Positions 27,404-34,939 of a stretch of DNA of 64,000 nt are shown here, piece after piece. A program made the position numbers and the translations under genes. This stretch comes from Aquibium sp. A9E412 (GTDB taxonomy: Bacteria > Pseudomonadota > Alphaproteobacteria > Rhizobiales > Rhizobiaceae): contig NZ_JAOAOP010000009.1 in NCBI RefSeq assembly GCF_030398335.1, positions 37,307 to 101,306 on the forward strand, given 5' to 3'. Within the stretch, counting starts at the first letter, position 1; every line of letters starts with the position of its first letter. The notes beneath the pieces were generated by a model that was given only the letters and a program-made list of their open reading frames with translations, had not been told where the DNA came from and searched no databases.

Positions 27404-27764
27404 CGTCCGGCCCCGTTGCGCCCGGATAGTAGAGCATCACTGGCCGCACCTCGTAGGCGCCGCCGGGATTGGCCTGCGCCAGGTCGCGCGCCAAGCCGAG
27501 TGCCGTCTCAAGCGACTCGGCCTCGAGCATGTAGAAGCCCAGCAGCTGCTCCTTGGTTTCGGCAAAGGGGCCGTCGAGCACGACATCGTCGCTCTTGCGC
27601 AGCGTGGTCGCGGCGCTCGTCGGCATCAGGCGGACGACAGGGCGCAGATGGTCGGCCCACCTGCGGTGCACCTCCTCGAGCTTCTTCATCACCGCGGCGT
27701 CCTCTTCGTCGCTCCAGGCCGTGGTGACGGCTTCGTCGTGGTAGCAAAGCAGGGTGTAGAGCAT
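27387..27764 (-). CDS. YCII-related (DGPF) protein, partner of ECF42 sigma factor
   Basis: A 125-residue YCII-like ferredoxin-fold protein: MLYTLLCYHDEAVTTAWSDEE at the start, the hallmark VVLDGPFAETKEQLLGFY at about residues 63-80, and a short acidic tail. The His in CYHDE may be equivalent to the active-site His of YciI. The ATG begins the conserved part. It is the first gene of the run and overlaps the sigma-factor gene by 17 bases, so the two are certainly co-transcribed. Confidence 0.93.
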   Translation of the reverse strand: MLYTLLCYHDEAVTTAWSDEEDAAVMKKLEEVHRRWADHLRPVVRLMPTSAATTLRKSDDVVLDGPFAETKEQLLGFYMLEAESLETALGLARDLAQANPGGAYEVRPVMLYYPGATGPDDGRPD

Positions 27765-28147
27765 TTCCGGAACTCCGTGGTTCAAGAACGTTTTCGGCGC
27801 GCCCCGGCCGACACGAGGCGCGGGTTTTTCTTCGGCGATCGGGTGTCGCGTGCGGCATCGGCCGGTTGCACCGTCAGGCCAACCAACACCCGTGCGCAGC
27901 ACACCGCAATCCCGCAACCGAGGTCGTGGCAAGTTGAGAGGACACGACATCCCGCGCCGGCCGACTTCGACCCCGAACGCTGCCCCTAGCCGGTCGACAG
28001 GGACAGGAGCATCGCCGAGATTCGCCGCCCGCGGACCTTGAGAGACCCGACGTCGACGGGCAGCAAGGGATGGCAGGGTTCAGCCATGCAACGCGTTAGA
28101 AATGGCGGCTTTTTGGCAAGCTATATTCAACGGGGGTGGAAGGCTGA
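27765..28147. other. Upstream region of the ECF42 operon
   Basis: No gene is supported between the YCII gene and tRNA-Phe. The stretch should contain the promoter of the ECF42 run; a candidate is listed separately. Nothing else recognisable is seen. Confidence 0.45.
27924..27949 (-). promoter_or_regulatory. Candidate ECF42-type promoter
   Basis: On the minus strand TGTCGT (27949-27944) is followed after 17 bases by CGA (27926-27924). This resembles the TGTCGA / CGA elements described for ECF42 targets. It lies about 160 bases before the YCII start. Unverified. Confidence 0.3.
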
Positions 28148-28223
28148 TGGTGCCCAGGGGCGGAATCGAACCACCGACACTGCGATTTTCAGTCGCATGC
28201 TCTACCAACTGAGCTACCTGGGC
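28148..28223 (-). tRNA. tRNA-Phe (GAA)
   Basis: A 76-base cloverleaf including an encoded CCA. Acceptor stem GCCCAGG pairs with CCTGGGC. The anticodon loop is CTGAAAA between GCGA/TCGC stems, giving anticodon GAA. The D-loop (AGCTCAGTTGGTAGAGC) and T-loop (GGTTCGATTCC) are standard. Confidence 0.97.
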
Positions 28224-28438
28224 CCTCGACGGCCTGCGAAGCGGGCCGCGGCGCCGGCGGAGCGATGGGCCGCGCCGGCGAAAGCGCGTGGGTTATAGCA
28301 CGAGATCGGCCGCTGTCCAGCGCCCCGGCGACGGATTTCTCGCCGCGTCACGTCGCCCTGCGCGAGGCTGCGCGGCGGCGGTCCGCACCGCCGGCAAAGG
28401 CCGCGCGGAGGCGGGCCGGCAAGCTGCGGCGCGCGCCG

Positions 28439-28726
28439 CGAAGATCGAGATACAGCGCCCGAACGGCGGCACGCGACGGCGCCACGGCCGCCCCCAGATG
28501 CCACCCCCCTTCCGGCCAGCGGCACGGGGCGGACGCGGGCCAGGCGGACGCGGAACCGATGGCGCAACATTGCAGCAAGCCAACGGTTCAGGTCGACGTT
28601 CTTGCGGCACGGCAAGCAGAACGGACAGGCGCCCGCGAGGATCGAGACACCGGGCCCGAACGACGGCACGCGACGGCGCCACGGCCGGCCGGCGGATGCC
28701 GCCCCTCCGGCCAGCGGCACGGGCGA
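28439..28726. repeat. Imperfect direct repeat (two ~90-bp copies) around a yacG relic
   Basis: Copy one (about 28439-28531) and copy two (about 28636-28726) share long identical blocks such as GACGGCGCCACGGCCG and TCCGGCCAGCGGCACGGG, with the same order of GATCGAGA, CCCGAACG and GCACGCGACG. They flank a truncated yacG-like piece. Together they look like a tandem duplication of the 3' part of yacG plus its downstream sequence. Confidence 0.65.
28572..28634 (-). pseudogene. Truncated yacG relic
   Basis: Translated on the minus strand it reads [18 protein letters not shown], corresponding to the real YacG segment [19 protein letters not shown]. The first Cys pair and the start are absent, so it is a partial copy without function. 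Confidence 0.65.
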
Positions 28727-28826
28727 ACGGGGACCGGCGGTGCGGCGGTGCGTGCGGCGCCGGCAGTGCGACCGTAGGTGCGGTGCCGGCGGCGCGGCGG
28801 GCGGCGCGCGGGCAGCGGCCGCCGCC

Positions 28827-29030
28827 TCAGCCGCCCGACGGGTCGTCGCCCTCCTCGTCTGCCGGCGGTCCCGGCACGACGTAGCGGCCGGCCAGCCAGC
28901 GGTTCAGGTCGACGTCCTTGCAGCGCGGCGAGCAGAACGGATAGGTGGCGCGCGCGGAGGGGCGGCCGCATTCGGGACACGGACGCGGCGGACGCAGCGG
29001 CGTCACCTTGGGTGCGGTCTTCTCGCTCAT
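28827..29030 (-). CDS. yacG: YacG, zinc-binding DNA gyrase inhibitor
   Basis: A 67-residue protein with the YacG zinc finger: [31 protein letters not shown], a Cys4 site with C-x2-C and C-x3-C. YacG binds the GyrB C-terminal domain and blocks DNA binding by gyrase (E. coli knowledge). The acidic tail ([11 protein letters not shown]) is typical. It sits 8 bases after maf, as in other Hyphomicrobiales. Confidence 0.93.
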   Translation of the reverse strand: MSEKTAPKVTPLRPPRPCPECGRPSARATYPFCSPRCKDVDLNRWLAGRYVVPGPPADEEGDDPSGG

Positions 29031-29038
29031 CGCGGGCG

Positions 29039-29668
29039 TCAGCTCCCGGCGCCAGCCAGCCAGTTGAAATGCACCTTGTAGCCGTCGGCGACCAGCAGCG
29101 CGACGGTCTCGTGCAGCGGCAGGCCGACGACGTTGGTGTAGGAGCCGACCAGCTTGACGACGAAGGTGCCGGCCAGGCCCTGGATGGCGTAGCCGCCGGC
29201 CTTGCCGCGCCACTCGCCGGAGGCGAGATAGCTTTCCAGCTCCTCGCGCGACAGCCGCTTGAAGCGCACCCGCGTCTCGACCAGCTTCTGGCGCAGGCGG
29301 CCCGACGGCGTGGCCAGGCACAGGCCCGTGTAGACCCGGTGCGAGCGGCCCGACAAAAGCCGCAGGCAGTTCGACGCCTCGTCGAGCAGCTCGGTCTTGG
29401 GCAGGATGCGCCGGCCCACGGCGACCACCGTGTCGGCGGCCAGCACGAAGCAGGCGTCGGCCTCGCCGTCCTTCTTCAGCCGCTCCAGCGCCTTCTCCGC
29501 CTTGCCGCGCGCCAGCCGCTTGGCCAGCGAGCGCGGATGCTCGGCCTTGAGCGGCGTCTCGTCGATGTCGGCCGGCATCAGCCGGTCGGGCTCGATGCCG
29601 GCCTGCTGCAACAGCTCGATGCGGCGCGGCGATCCCGAGGCCAGCACCAGTTTCTGGAAGACGCTCAT
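29039..29668 (-). CDS. maf: Maf-family nucleoside triphosphate pyrophosphatase
   Basis: A 209-residue house-cleaning pyrophosphatase that hydrolyses non-canonical or pyrimidine NTPs. The signature opening [19 protein letters not shown] (residues 7-25) has the conserved [21 protein letters not shown] (about residues 78-92) and the late [16 protein letters not shown] with its conserved YAIQG follow. Length is normal. It lies between infA and yacG, the standard order in this group. Confidence 0.95.
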   Translation of the reverse strand: MSVFQKLVLASGSPRRIELLQQAGIEPDRLMPADIDETPLKAEHPRSLAKRLARGKAEKALERLKKDGEADACFVLAADTVVAVGRRILPKTELLDEASNCLRLLSGRSHRVYTGLCLATPSGRLRQKLVETRVRFKRLSREELESYLASGEWRGKAGGYAIQGLAGTFVVKLVGSYTNVVGLPLHETVALLVADGYKVHFNWLAGAGS

Positions 29669-29711
29669 CTTCGACCCGTCGGCAGGCCGCCACGCGCCGC
29701 GTGGCCGGCCG

Positions 29712-29930
29712 CTACTTGAAGCGGTAGGTGATGCGGCCCTTGGTCAGGTCGTACGGGGTCATCTCGACCAGCACCTTGTCGCCGGTCAGAACGCGGATGC
29801 GGTTCTTGCGCATGCGCCCGGCCGTGTGGGCGATGATCTCGTGCTCGTTCTCGAGCTTGACCCGGAACATGGCGTTGGGCAACAGCTCCGTCACCACGCC
29901 GGGAAACTCCAATACCTCTTCCTTCGCCAT
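29712..29930 (-). CDS. infA: Translation initiation factor IF-1
   Basis: A 72-residue OB-fold protein matching IF-1 over its whole length: [20 protein letters not shown], then [20 protein letters not shown] and [18 protein letters not shown]. It binds the ribosomal A site during initiation. Located 43 bases before maf in the same direction. Confidence 0.98.
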   Translation of the reverse strand: MAKEEVLEFPGVVTELLPNAMFRVKLENEHEIIAHTAGRMRKNRIRVLTGDKVLVEMTPYDLTKGRITYRFK

Positions 29931-30017
29931 CCGCTGCCTTCGATTTTTCGGGATTGTTGGCGGCGCCGCCGCAATGCGCGCGGAACCTAGCCGATAACGC
30001 CGGCTTTGTGAACAAGC

Positions 30018-30524
30018 TTATTGGCCCTGCGCCGGCGCGCCGTCGGGCGGGTCCTGCGCGGCGGCGGCGGCGAAGCGGCCGGCGATGCGGGCGGCCAGCC
30101 GGTCGCGCACGTCGCGGTAGGCGGCGAGGATCTGCTCGCGCGTGCCGCCGATCGTCGTGGGGTCCATCGTCGGCCAGTATTCCACGTCGACGGCCATGGT
30201 GCGCGTCAGCTCGAGCGCGGCGTGGTGTGCCTCCGGCGCCAGCGTGACGATCAGCTCGAAATAGGCGTCCTCGAGATCGTCGAGGCCCTGCGGCTGGCGG
30301 TCGCCGAGCGACAGGCCCTCCTCGGCCAGCACCGCGTCGACGAACGGGTCGCGCTCGCCGGCGCGCACGCCGGCCGAGGCGACGAAGACGGTGCGCGGCA
30401 AGACCCGCCGGGCCAAGAGCTCGGCCATCGGCGAGCGCACCACGTTCATGCCGCACAGAAACAAGACCGAGCGCGGCAGGCCGCCCTCGCCGGCCCGCGC
30501 CGTGCGCTCGCCGGCCGCGCTCAC
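30018..30524 (-). CDS. Low-molecular-weight protein-tyrosine-phosphatase-like protein
   Basis: A 168-residue protein with the low-Mr phosphatase P-loop near the N-terminus: VLFLCGMNVVRSPMAE, catalytic C24 and R30 in C-x5-R-S. A late Asp (YWPTMDPTTIGG) sits where the general acid lies. The loop differs from the classical C-x-G-N-x-C-R by having Val instead of the second Cys. Related to arsenate reductases, but arsenate activity is not implied. The N-terminal 17 residues are a variable extension and the Ala-rich tail is poorly conserved. It sits between UPF0262 and infA, a conserved position in Hyphomicrobiales. Confidence 0.88.
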   Translation of the reverse strand: MSAAGERTARAGEGGLPRSVLFLCGMNVVRSPMAELLARRVLPRTVFVASAGVRAGERDPFVDAVLAEEGLSLGDRQPQGLDDLEDAYFELIVTLAPEAHHAALELTRTMAVDVEYWPTMDPTTIGGTREQILAAYRDVRDRLAARIAGRFAAAAAQDPPDGAPAQGQ

Positions 30525-30564
30525 CGCCGGCCCCGCCGCGTCGCCCGCCGCCCGCCGGCCACCG

Positions 30565-31050
30565 CTAGCCGCGCCAGTGCAGCACGCAGACCAGCGTGAA
30601 CAGCCGGCGCGCGGTGTCGAAGTCGACGTCGATCTTGCCCTTCAGCCGGTCCTTGAGGGTCTGCGAGCCCTCGTTGTGCAGCCCGCGCCGGCCCATGTCG
30701 ATCGCCTCGATCTGGCTCGGCGAGGCGGTGCGGATCGCCTCGTAGTAGCTCTCGCAGACCAGGAAGTAGTCCTTGACGATGCGCCGGAAGGGCGTCAGCG
30801 ACAGGATGTGGGTGACGACCGGCTCGCCGTTCTCGCGGGCAACGGCGAAGACCAGCCGCGATTCGGCGAGCGACAGGCGCAGCCGGTAGGGCCCGCCGGC
30901 CTCGTCGCCGACCGGCTGGAAGCAGTTCTCCTCCACCAGGTCGAAGATCGCCACCGCCCGCTCGTGCTCGATGTCCGGCGTGGCGCGGCCGATCGACTCG
31001 TCGAGCTCGACGTCGATCAGGCGCGCCTTGTCCCGGGCGGGCGTGGCCAT
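30565..31050 (-). CDS. UPF0262 family protein
   Basis: A 161-residue conserved alphaproteobacterial protein of unknown function. Recognisable parts are [22 protein letters not shown] at the start, [25 protein letters not shown] at about 83-107, and the ending [19 protein letters not shown]. It lies 9 bases after hisD on the same strand. Confidence 0.93.
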   Translation of the reverse strand: MATPARDKARLIDVELDESIGRATPDIEHERAVAIFDLVEENCFQPVGDEAGGPYRLRLSLAESRLVFAVARENGEPVVTHILSLTPFRRIVKDYFLVCESYYEAIRTASPSQIEAIDMGRRGLHNEGSQTLKDRLKGKIDVDFDTARRLFTLVCVLHWRG

Positions 31051-31059
31051 GCAGCGATC

Positions 31060-32352
31060 CTAGAGGTTGAGGCGGACGGAGACGGAGCGGCCGTGCGCGT
31101 CGAGCCCCTCGGCCTCGGCGAGCGCCAGGGCGGCCGGCGCCAGCGCGCGCAGCTGGTCGGGCCCGAGCCGCAGGATCGAGGTGCGCTTGACGAAGTCGAG
31201 CACCGACAGGCCGGAGGAGAAGCGCGCCGAGCGCGCCGTCGGCAGCACGTGGTTGGAGCCGCCGACATAGTCGCCGATGACCTCGGGCGTGTGGCGGCCG
31301 AGAAACACCGCGCCGGCATTGCGGATGCGGGCGAGAAAACCGTCCGCGTCGTCGATCGCCAGCTCGAGATGCTCCGGCGCGATGCGGTCGACCAGCGGCA
31401 CCGCCTCGTCGCGCGTGCGCACCACGATCAGCGCGCCGTGGTCGCGCCAGCTCGCCGCGGCGATGGCGTTGCGCGCCAGGCCGGCAAGCTGGCGCTCGAC
31501 GGCGGCCGCCACCGACGCGGCGAAGGCCGCGTCGTCGGTGATCAGGATCGACTGGGCGGCCGTGTCGTGCTCGGCCTGGGCGAGCAGGTCGGCGGCGATC
31601 CAGTCCGGGTCGTTGTCGGCGTCGGCGACCACCAGCACCTCCGAGGGGCCGGCGATCATGTCGATGCCGACCTGGCCGAACACCTGGCGCTTGGCGTTGG
31701 CGACATAGGCGTTGCCGGGTCCGACGATCTTGTCGACCGGGCGCACGGTCTCGGTGCCGTAGGCGAGCGCGGCGATCGCCTGGGCGCCGCCGATGCGCCA
31801 GATCTCGTCGACGCCGGCGATGTCGGCGGCGACGAGGACCAGCGGGTTGAGCCGGCCGTCGGGCGTCGGCACCACCATGGCGATGCGCTTGACGCCGGCC
31901 ACGCGCGCCGGCACCGCGTTCATCAGGACGGAGCTCGGATAGCTCGCGGTGCCGCCCGGTACGTAGATGCCGACGGCGGCGATGGCGGTCCAGCGGCCGC
32001 CGAGCTCGACGCCGGCGGCATCGGTGTAGCGCTCGTCGCGCGGCATCTGGCGCCGGTGGTGGTCGGCGATGCGCCGGTGGGCGAGGCGCAGCGCCTCCAC
32101 GGTGGCCGGATCGGCGGCGCCGTAGGCGGCCGCGATCTCGTCGCGGCCGATGCGCAGGCCGGTCGCCGCGACGTCGAAGCGGTCGAGCCGGCGGGTGTAG
32201 TCGATCAGCGCCGCGTCGCCTTCCGCGCGCACCCGCGCGATGATGTCGCGCACCGTGTCGTCGACATCGGCGGCCGTCTCGCGCTTGGCGCCGAGCAGGG
32301 CTGCGAAGCGGTCCTCGAAATCGGCGTCCCCGGTGGAGAGCGTGACGGCCAT
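31060..32352 (-). CDS. hisD: Histidinol dehydrogenase
   Basis: A 430-residue enzyme catalysing the last two steps of histidine synthesis (histidinol to histidine, NAD-dependent, zinc). Conserved blocks include [41 protein letters not shown] and [15 protein letters not shown]. The catalytic Glu-His appear in APEHLE (about residues 324-329), and the zinc His is in GGSNHVLPT. Full length. It is separated from other his genes, as usual in alphaproteobacteria, and is followed by UPF0262. Confidence 0.97.
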   Translation of the reverse strand: MAVTLSTGDADFEDRFAALLGAKRETAADVDDTVRDIIARVRAEGDAALIDYTRRLDRFDVAATGLRIGRDEIAAAYGAADPATVEALRLAHRRIADHHRRQMPRDERYTDAAGVELGGRWTAIAAVGIYVPGGTASYPSSVLMNAVPARVAGVKRIAMVVPTPDGRLNPLVLVAADIAGVDEIWRIGGAQAIAALAYGTETVRPVDKIVGPGNAYVANAKRQVFGQVGIDMIAGPSEVLVVADADNDPDWIAADLLAQAEHDTAAQSILITDDAAFAASVAAAVERQLAGLARNAIAAASWRDHGALIVVRTRDEAVPLVDRIAPEHLELAIDDADGFLARIRNAGAVFLGRHTPEVIGDYVGGSNHVLPTARSARFSSGLSVLDFVKRTSILRLGPDQLRALAPAALALAEAEGLDAHGRSVSVRLNL

Positions 32353-32355
32353 CGG

Positions 32356-32793
32356 CTAGACTCCGTGTCTCGGGCGCGCCGGCGTCTGCCACGCGGCGCC
32401 CAGGTCGGCGAGCCGGGCCTCGATGCACTCGACGTCGATCGCCAGTTCGGCGCCGCCGGAGAAGGTCAGCAGAACGGTGCCGGCCGGCGGCGCCTCGCCC
32501 GGCCGGAAGGTGACGGCGAGCAGCGACAGCACCGTGTCGGGCCGCGCGCGGTCGATGCCGGCGGTGCGCACGGCGAGCGCCCGGTCGAAGGTCAGCGCGG
32601 CACGGCGGCGCTCGTGGCCGCGCGCGAACAGGCGGCGCCTCTTCCCCCAGGCGAAGCGGTTCATCGCCGCGGCGAAGCGCTTCTCGCGCGGGCGGTAGAC
32701 GAGATCGCCCACCTTCATCACCGCGTCCTGCGCATGCGCCGAGATCACCTTGAGGTCGTCCTCGTCGAGCGCCGCGAGCTTGAGCAGGTCCAT
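32356..32793 (-). CDS. DUF2948 family protein
   Basis: A 145-residue conserved alphaproteobacterial protein of unknown function, starting LLKLAALDEDDLKVISAHAQDAV and continuing with a LVYRPREKRFAAAMNRFAW block. The C-terminal half is beta-rich and contains LLTFSGGAELAIDVECIEARLADLG. It lies 3 bases before hisD on the same strand; the pairing with hisD and murA is typical for this order. Confidence 0.9.
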   Translation of the reverse strand: MDLLKLAALDEDDLKVISAHAQDAVMKVGDLVYRPREKRFAAAMNRFAWGKRRRLFARGHERRRAALTFDRALAVRTAGIDRARPDTVLSLLAVTFRPGEAPPAGTVLLTFSGGAELAIDVECIEARLADLGAAWQTPARPRHGV

Positions 32794-32936
32794 CGCTCCG
32801 CAAAATCCCGGTTGCCGTTTGCCGCACCGCGGTCGAGGCCCGTGGCCGCCGCCGCGCCCGGGGCGGTCGGGCCGCCCTTCGGGCGATCCCTAGTTAGGCC
32901 GTCGTCTTGTGCAGCGCAACCGGACGGGCGCCCGGC

Positions 32937-34226
32937 TCAGCCCGACTGCCGCTCGATCGCCGCGCCGCAGCGCGACAGCTTCTCCTCGAGCCGCTCGAAG
33001 CCGCGGTCGAGATGGTAGACGCGGTTGACCACCGTCTCGCCCTCGGCGGCGAGCCCGGCGATGACCAGCGACACCGAGGCGCGCAGATCGGTCGCCATGA
33101 CCGGCGCGCCCTTCAGCCGCGGCACGCCCTCGACGACCGCCGTCTGGCCCGTCTGGCTGATGCGCGCGCCGAGCCGCGCCAGCTCCTGCACGTGCATGAA
33201 GCGGTTCTCGAAGATCGTCTCGGTGATCCGCGCGGTGCCGCCGGCGCGCGTCATCAGCGCCATGAACTGCGCCTGCAGGTCGGTCGGGAAGCCGGGAAAC
33301 GGCGCCGTCGACACGTCGACCGGGGCGATGCCGGCGCCGTTGCGGCGCACGCGGATGCCGGAGTTGACCGGCGTGATCTCGGCGCCGGCGCGGCCGATCG
33401 CCTCGAGCGCGGCCTCAAGCAGGTCCGGCCGGGCGCCCTCGAGCAGCACGTCGCCGCCGGTCATCGCCACCGCCATGGCATAGGTGCCGGTCTCGATGCG
33501 GTCGGGGATGACGCGGTGCACCGCGCCCGACAGCGCCGGCACGCCGGACACCGTGATGGTCGAGGTTCCAGCACCCTCGATGCGCGCGCCCATCGCCGTC
33601 AGGCATTCGGCCAGGTTGACGACCTCGGGCTCGCGGGCGGCGTTCTCCAGCACCGTCTCGCCGCGGGCCAGCGCGGCGGCCATCACGAGCACGTGGGTCG
33701 CGCCGACCGAGACCTTGGGAAAGACGAAGCGGTTGCCGACCAGCCCCTTGGGCGCGTCGGCCTGCACGTAGCCGCCCTCGATCTCGATGCGCGCGCCGAG
33801 CGCGCGCAGCCCATCGATGAACAGGTCGACCGGGCGCGTGCCGATGGCGCAGCCGCCCGGCAGCGACACGCGGGCCTGGCCGAGACGCGCCAAAAGCGGC
33901 CCGATCACCCAGAAGCTCGCCCGCATCTTGGAGACCAACTCATAGGGCGCGGTGGTGTCGACGATGTTGCGCGCGGTGAAGTGGACGGTGCGCGAATAGC
34001 CCTCGCCCTGGTCCTCGCGCCGGCCGTTGACGGAATAGTCGACGCCGTGATTGCCGAGAATGCGGGTCAGCAGCTCGACGTCGGCCAGGTGCGGCACGTT
34101 CTCGAGCGTCAGCGTGTCCTCGGTGAGAAGCGCTGCGATCATCAGCGGCAGCGCCGCGTTCTTGGCGCCCGATATGGGGATGGTGCCCCTGAGCTCGTTT
34201 CCGCCGGTGATCCTGATCGAGTCCAT
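32937..34226 (-). CDS. murA: UDP-N-acetylglucosamine 1-carboxyvinyltransferase
   Basis: A 429-residue MurA, the first committed enzyme of peptidoglycan synthesis, transferring enolpyruvate from PEP to UDP-GlcNAc. The opening [28 protein letters not shown] contains the conserved Lys-Asn pair. The fosfomycin-target Cys is in [15 protein letters not shown] at about residue 126. The EPSP-synthase-like fold runs to the end ([14 protein letters not shown] finish). Full length, so fosfomycin sensitivity at the target would be expected. Confidence 0.97.
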   Translation of the reverse strand: MDSIRITGGNELRGTIPISGAKNAALPLMIAALLTEDTLTLENVPHLADVELLTRILGNHGVDYSVNGRREDQGEGYSRTVHFTARNIVDTTAPYELVSKMRASFWVIGPLLARLGQARVSLPGGCAIGTRPVDLFIDGLRALGARIEIEGGYVQADAPKGLVGNRFVFPKVSVGATHVLVMAAALARGETVLENAAREPEVVNLAECLTAMGARIEGAGTSTITVSGVPALSGAVHRVIPDRIETGTYAMAVAMTGGDVLLEGARPDLLEAALEAIGRAGAEITPVNSGIRVRRNGAGIAPVDVSTAPFPGFPTDLQAQFMALMTRAGGTARITETIFENRFMHVQELARLGARISQTGQTAVVEGVPRLKGAPVMATDLRASVSLVIAGLAAEGETVVNRVYHLDRGFERLEEKLSRCGAAIERQSG

Positions 34227-34354
34227 CCGCCCGCCTTCCGGGCTGCCGGCCCGGCCTGTTGCGTCAAGCCCCAGCCTGTAGACGAAGGCGCCGGCGCGAT
34301 CAAGAAATCAGCGGGTGCGACGGCAAGGGCGCGGCCGGTCCGCGCCGGCCGGGC

Positions 34355-34612
34355 TCAACGCCGCGCGCCGGATTTGCCGGCGGGCGGCTGCGCGGCGTCG
34401 GTCGGCTGCGCGGCGTCGGTCGGCTGCGCGGCGTCGGTCGGCTGCGCATCGTCGGCCGGCGCGCCCTCGCCGCTGCGCCGCGCGCGCGCCTGCGCCTTGC
34501 GGCGGGCGAGGTTGGCGCGCAGCTCGGCGGCGAGCCGCGCCTTGCGCGCGTCGGCGTTGCCGCCCGCGCCTCCTCCGGCCTTGCCGCCTGCCTGTCCGTC
34601 CTTTCCGGCCAC
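34355..34612 (-). CDS. Small conserved protein with tandem QPTDAA repeats
   Basis: An 85-residue protein starting at GTG with GGAGG six bases before it. The N-terminal part is Gly/Lys-rich, and the centre, ARKARLAAELRANLARRKAQ, resembles a short protein found next to murA in Hyphomicrobiales. The tail contains three tandem AQPTDA units from an 18-base DNA repeat. Highly charged and likely disordered; function unknown. Composition makes this less certain than its neighbours. Confidence 0.62.
   Translation of the reverse strand: MAGKDGQAGGKAGGGAGGNADARKARLAAELRANLARRKAQARARRSGEGAPADDAQPTDAAQPTDAAQPTDAAQPPAGKSGARR
34386..34450. repeat. 18-bp tandem repeat inside a small gene
   Basis: The unit GGCTGCGCGGCGTCGGTC occurs three times in a row, with a partial fourth ending in CATCGTCGG. 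It encodes QPTDAA repeats on the minus strand and keeps frame, so copy-number changes would not break the protein. Confidence 0.85.
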
Positions 34613-34785
34613 CGCTCGCCTCCGTGCTTCGCGCCGCCACCATGCGGCCGCGGCGGCCGCCGGACAAGGGCGACGTCGCGGCAAATGCGCCGCACCTGGA
34701 ACGCGGCGCGGCGCAGGATCATTCCATCGCGACGGGCGCTTGCGCCGGGCCGGCCGATATGGCAGAAGTCCGCCGCATCTCCGGC

Positions 34786-34860
<75 letters not shown>

Positions 34861-34939
34861 TTCTCCTTTCCGACAAGACGCATGCGCGGTCCGTCGCCCG
34901 CGCTGCGGGCCCGTCGAACCGGCGATTCGCGCCGCGGCG

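Larger units (their letters stand above)
28224..28826. other. Long non-coding stretch between tRNA-Phe and yacG
   Basis: No intact gene is supported in these 603 very GC-rich bases. They contain an imperfect direct repeat and a truncated relic of yacG (listed separately), so they look like decayed duplication debris. Long open frames in all registers here are a base-composition effect. Confidence 0.6.

Noticed and set aside
28265..28884. Several overlapping frames of 130-200 codons around the yacG relic
   Set aside because: All three frames on both strands are open here; their Arg/Ala/Gly-rich products match nothing and the stretch is repetitive.
29712..29930. Riboswitch or leader element upstream of infA
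   Set aside because: The 87-base gap before infA shows no convincing structure beyond short GC pairs.
30018..30524. Arsenate reductase (arsC) for the low-Mr phosphatase gene
   Set aside because: The P-loop fits the phosphatase family, but there are no ars neighbours and the second loop Cys is missing; the housekeeping position argues against arsenic resistance.
30391..33018. Plus-strand open frame of nearly 900 codons opposite hisD and its neighbours
   Set aside because: It is antisense to hisD, UPF0262 and DUF2948, with low-complexity Arg/Asp/Gly composition and no domain.
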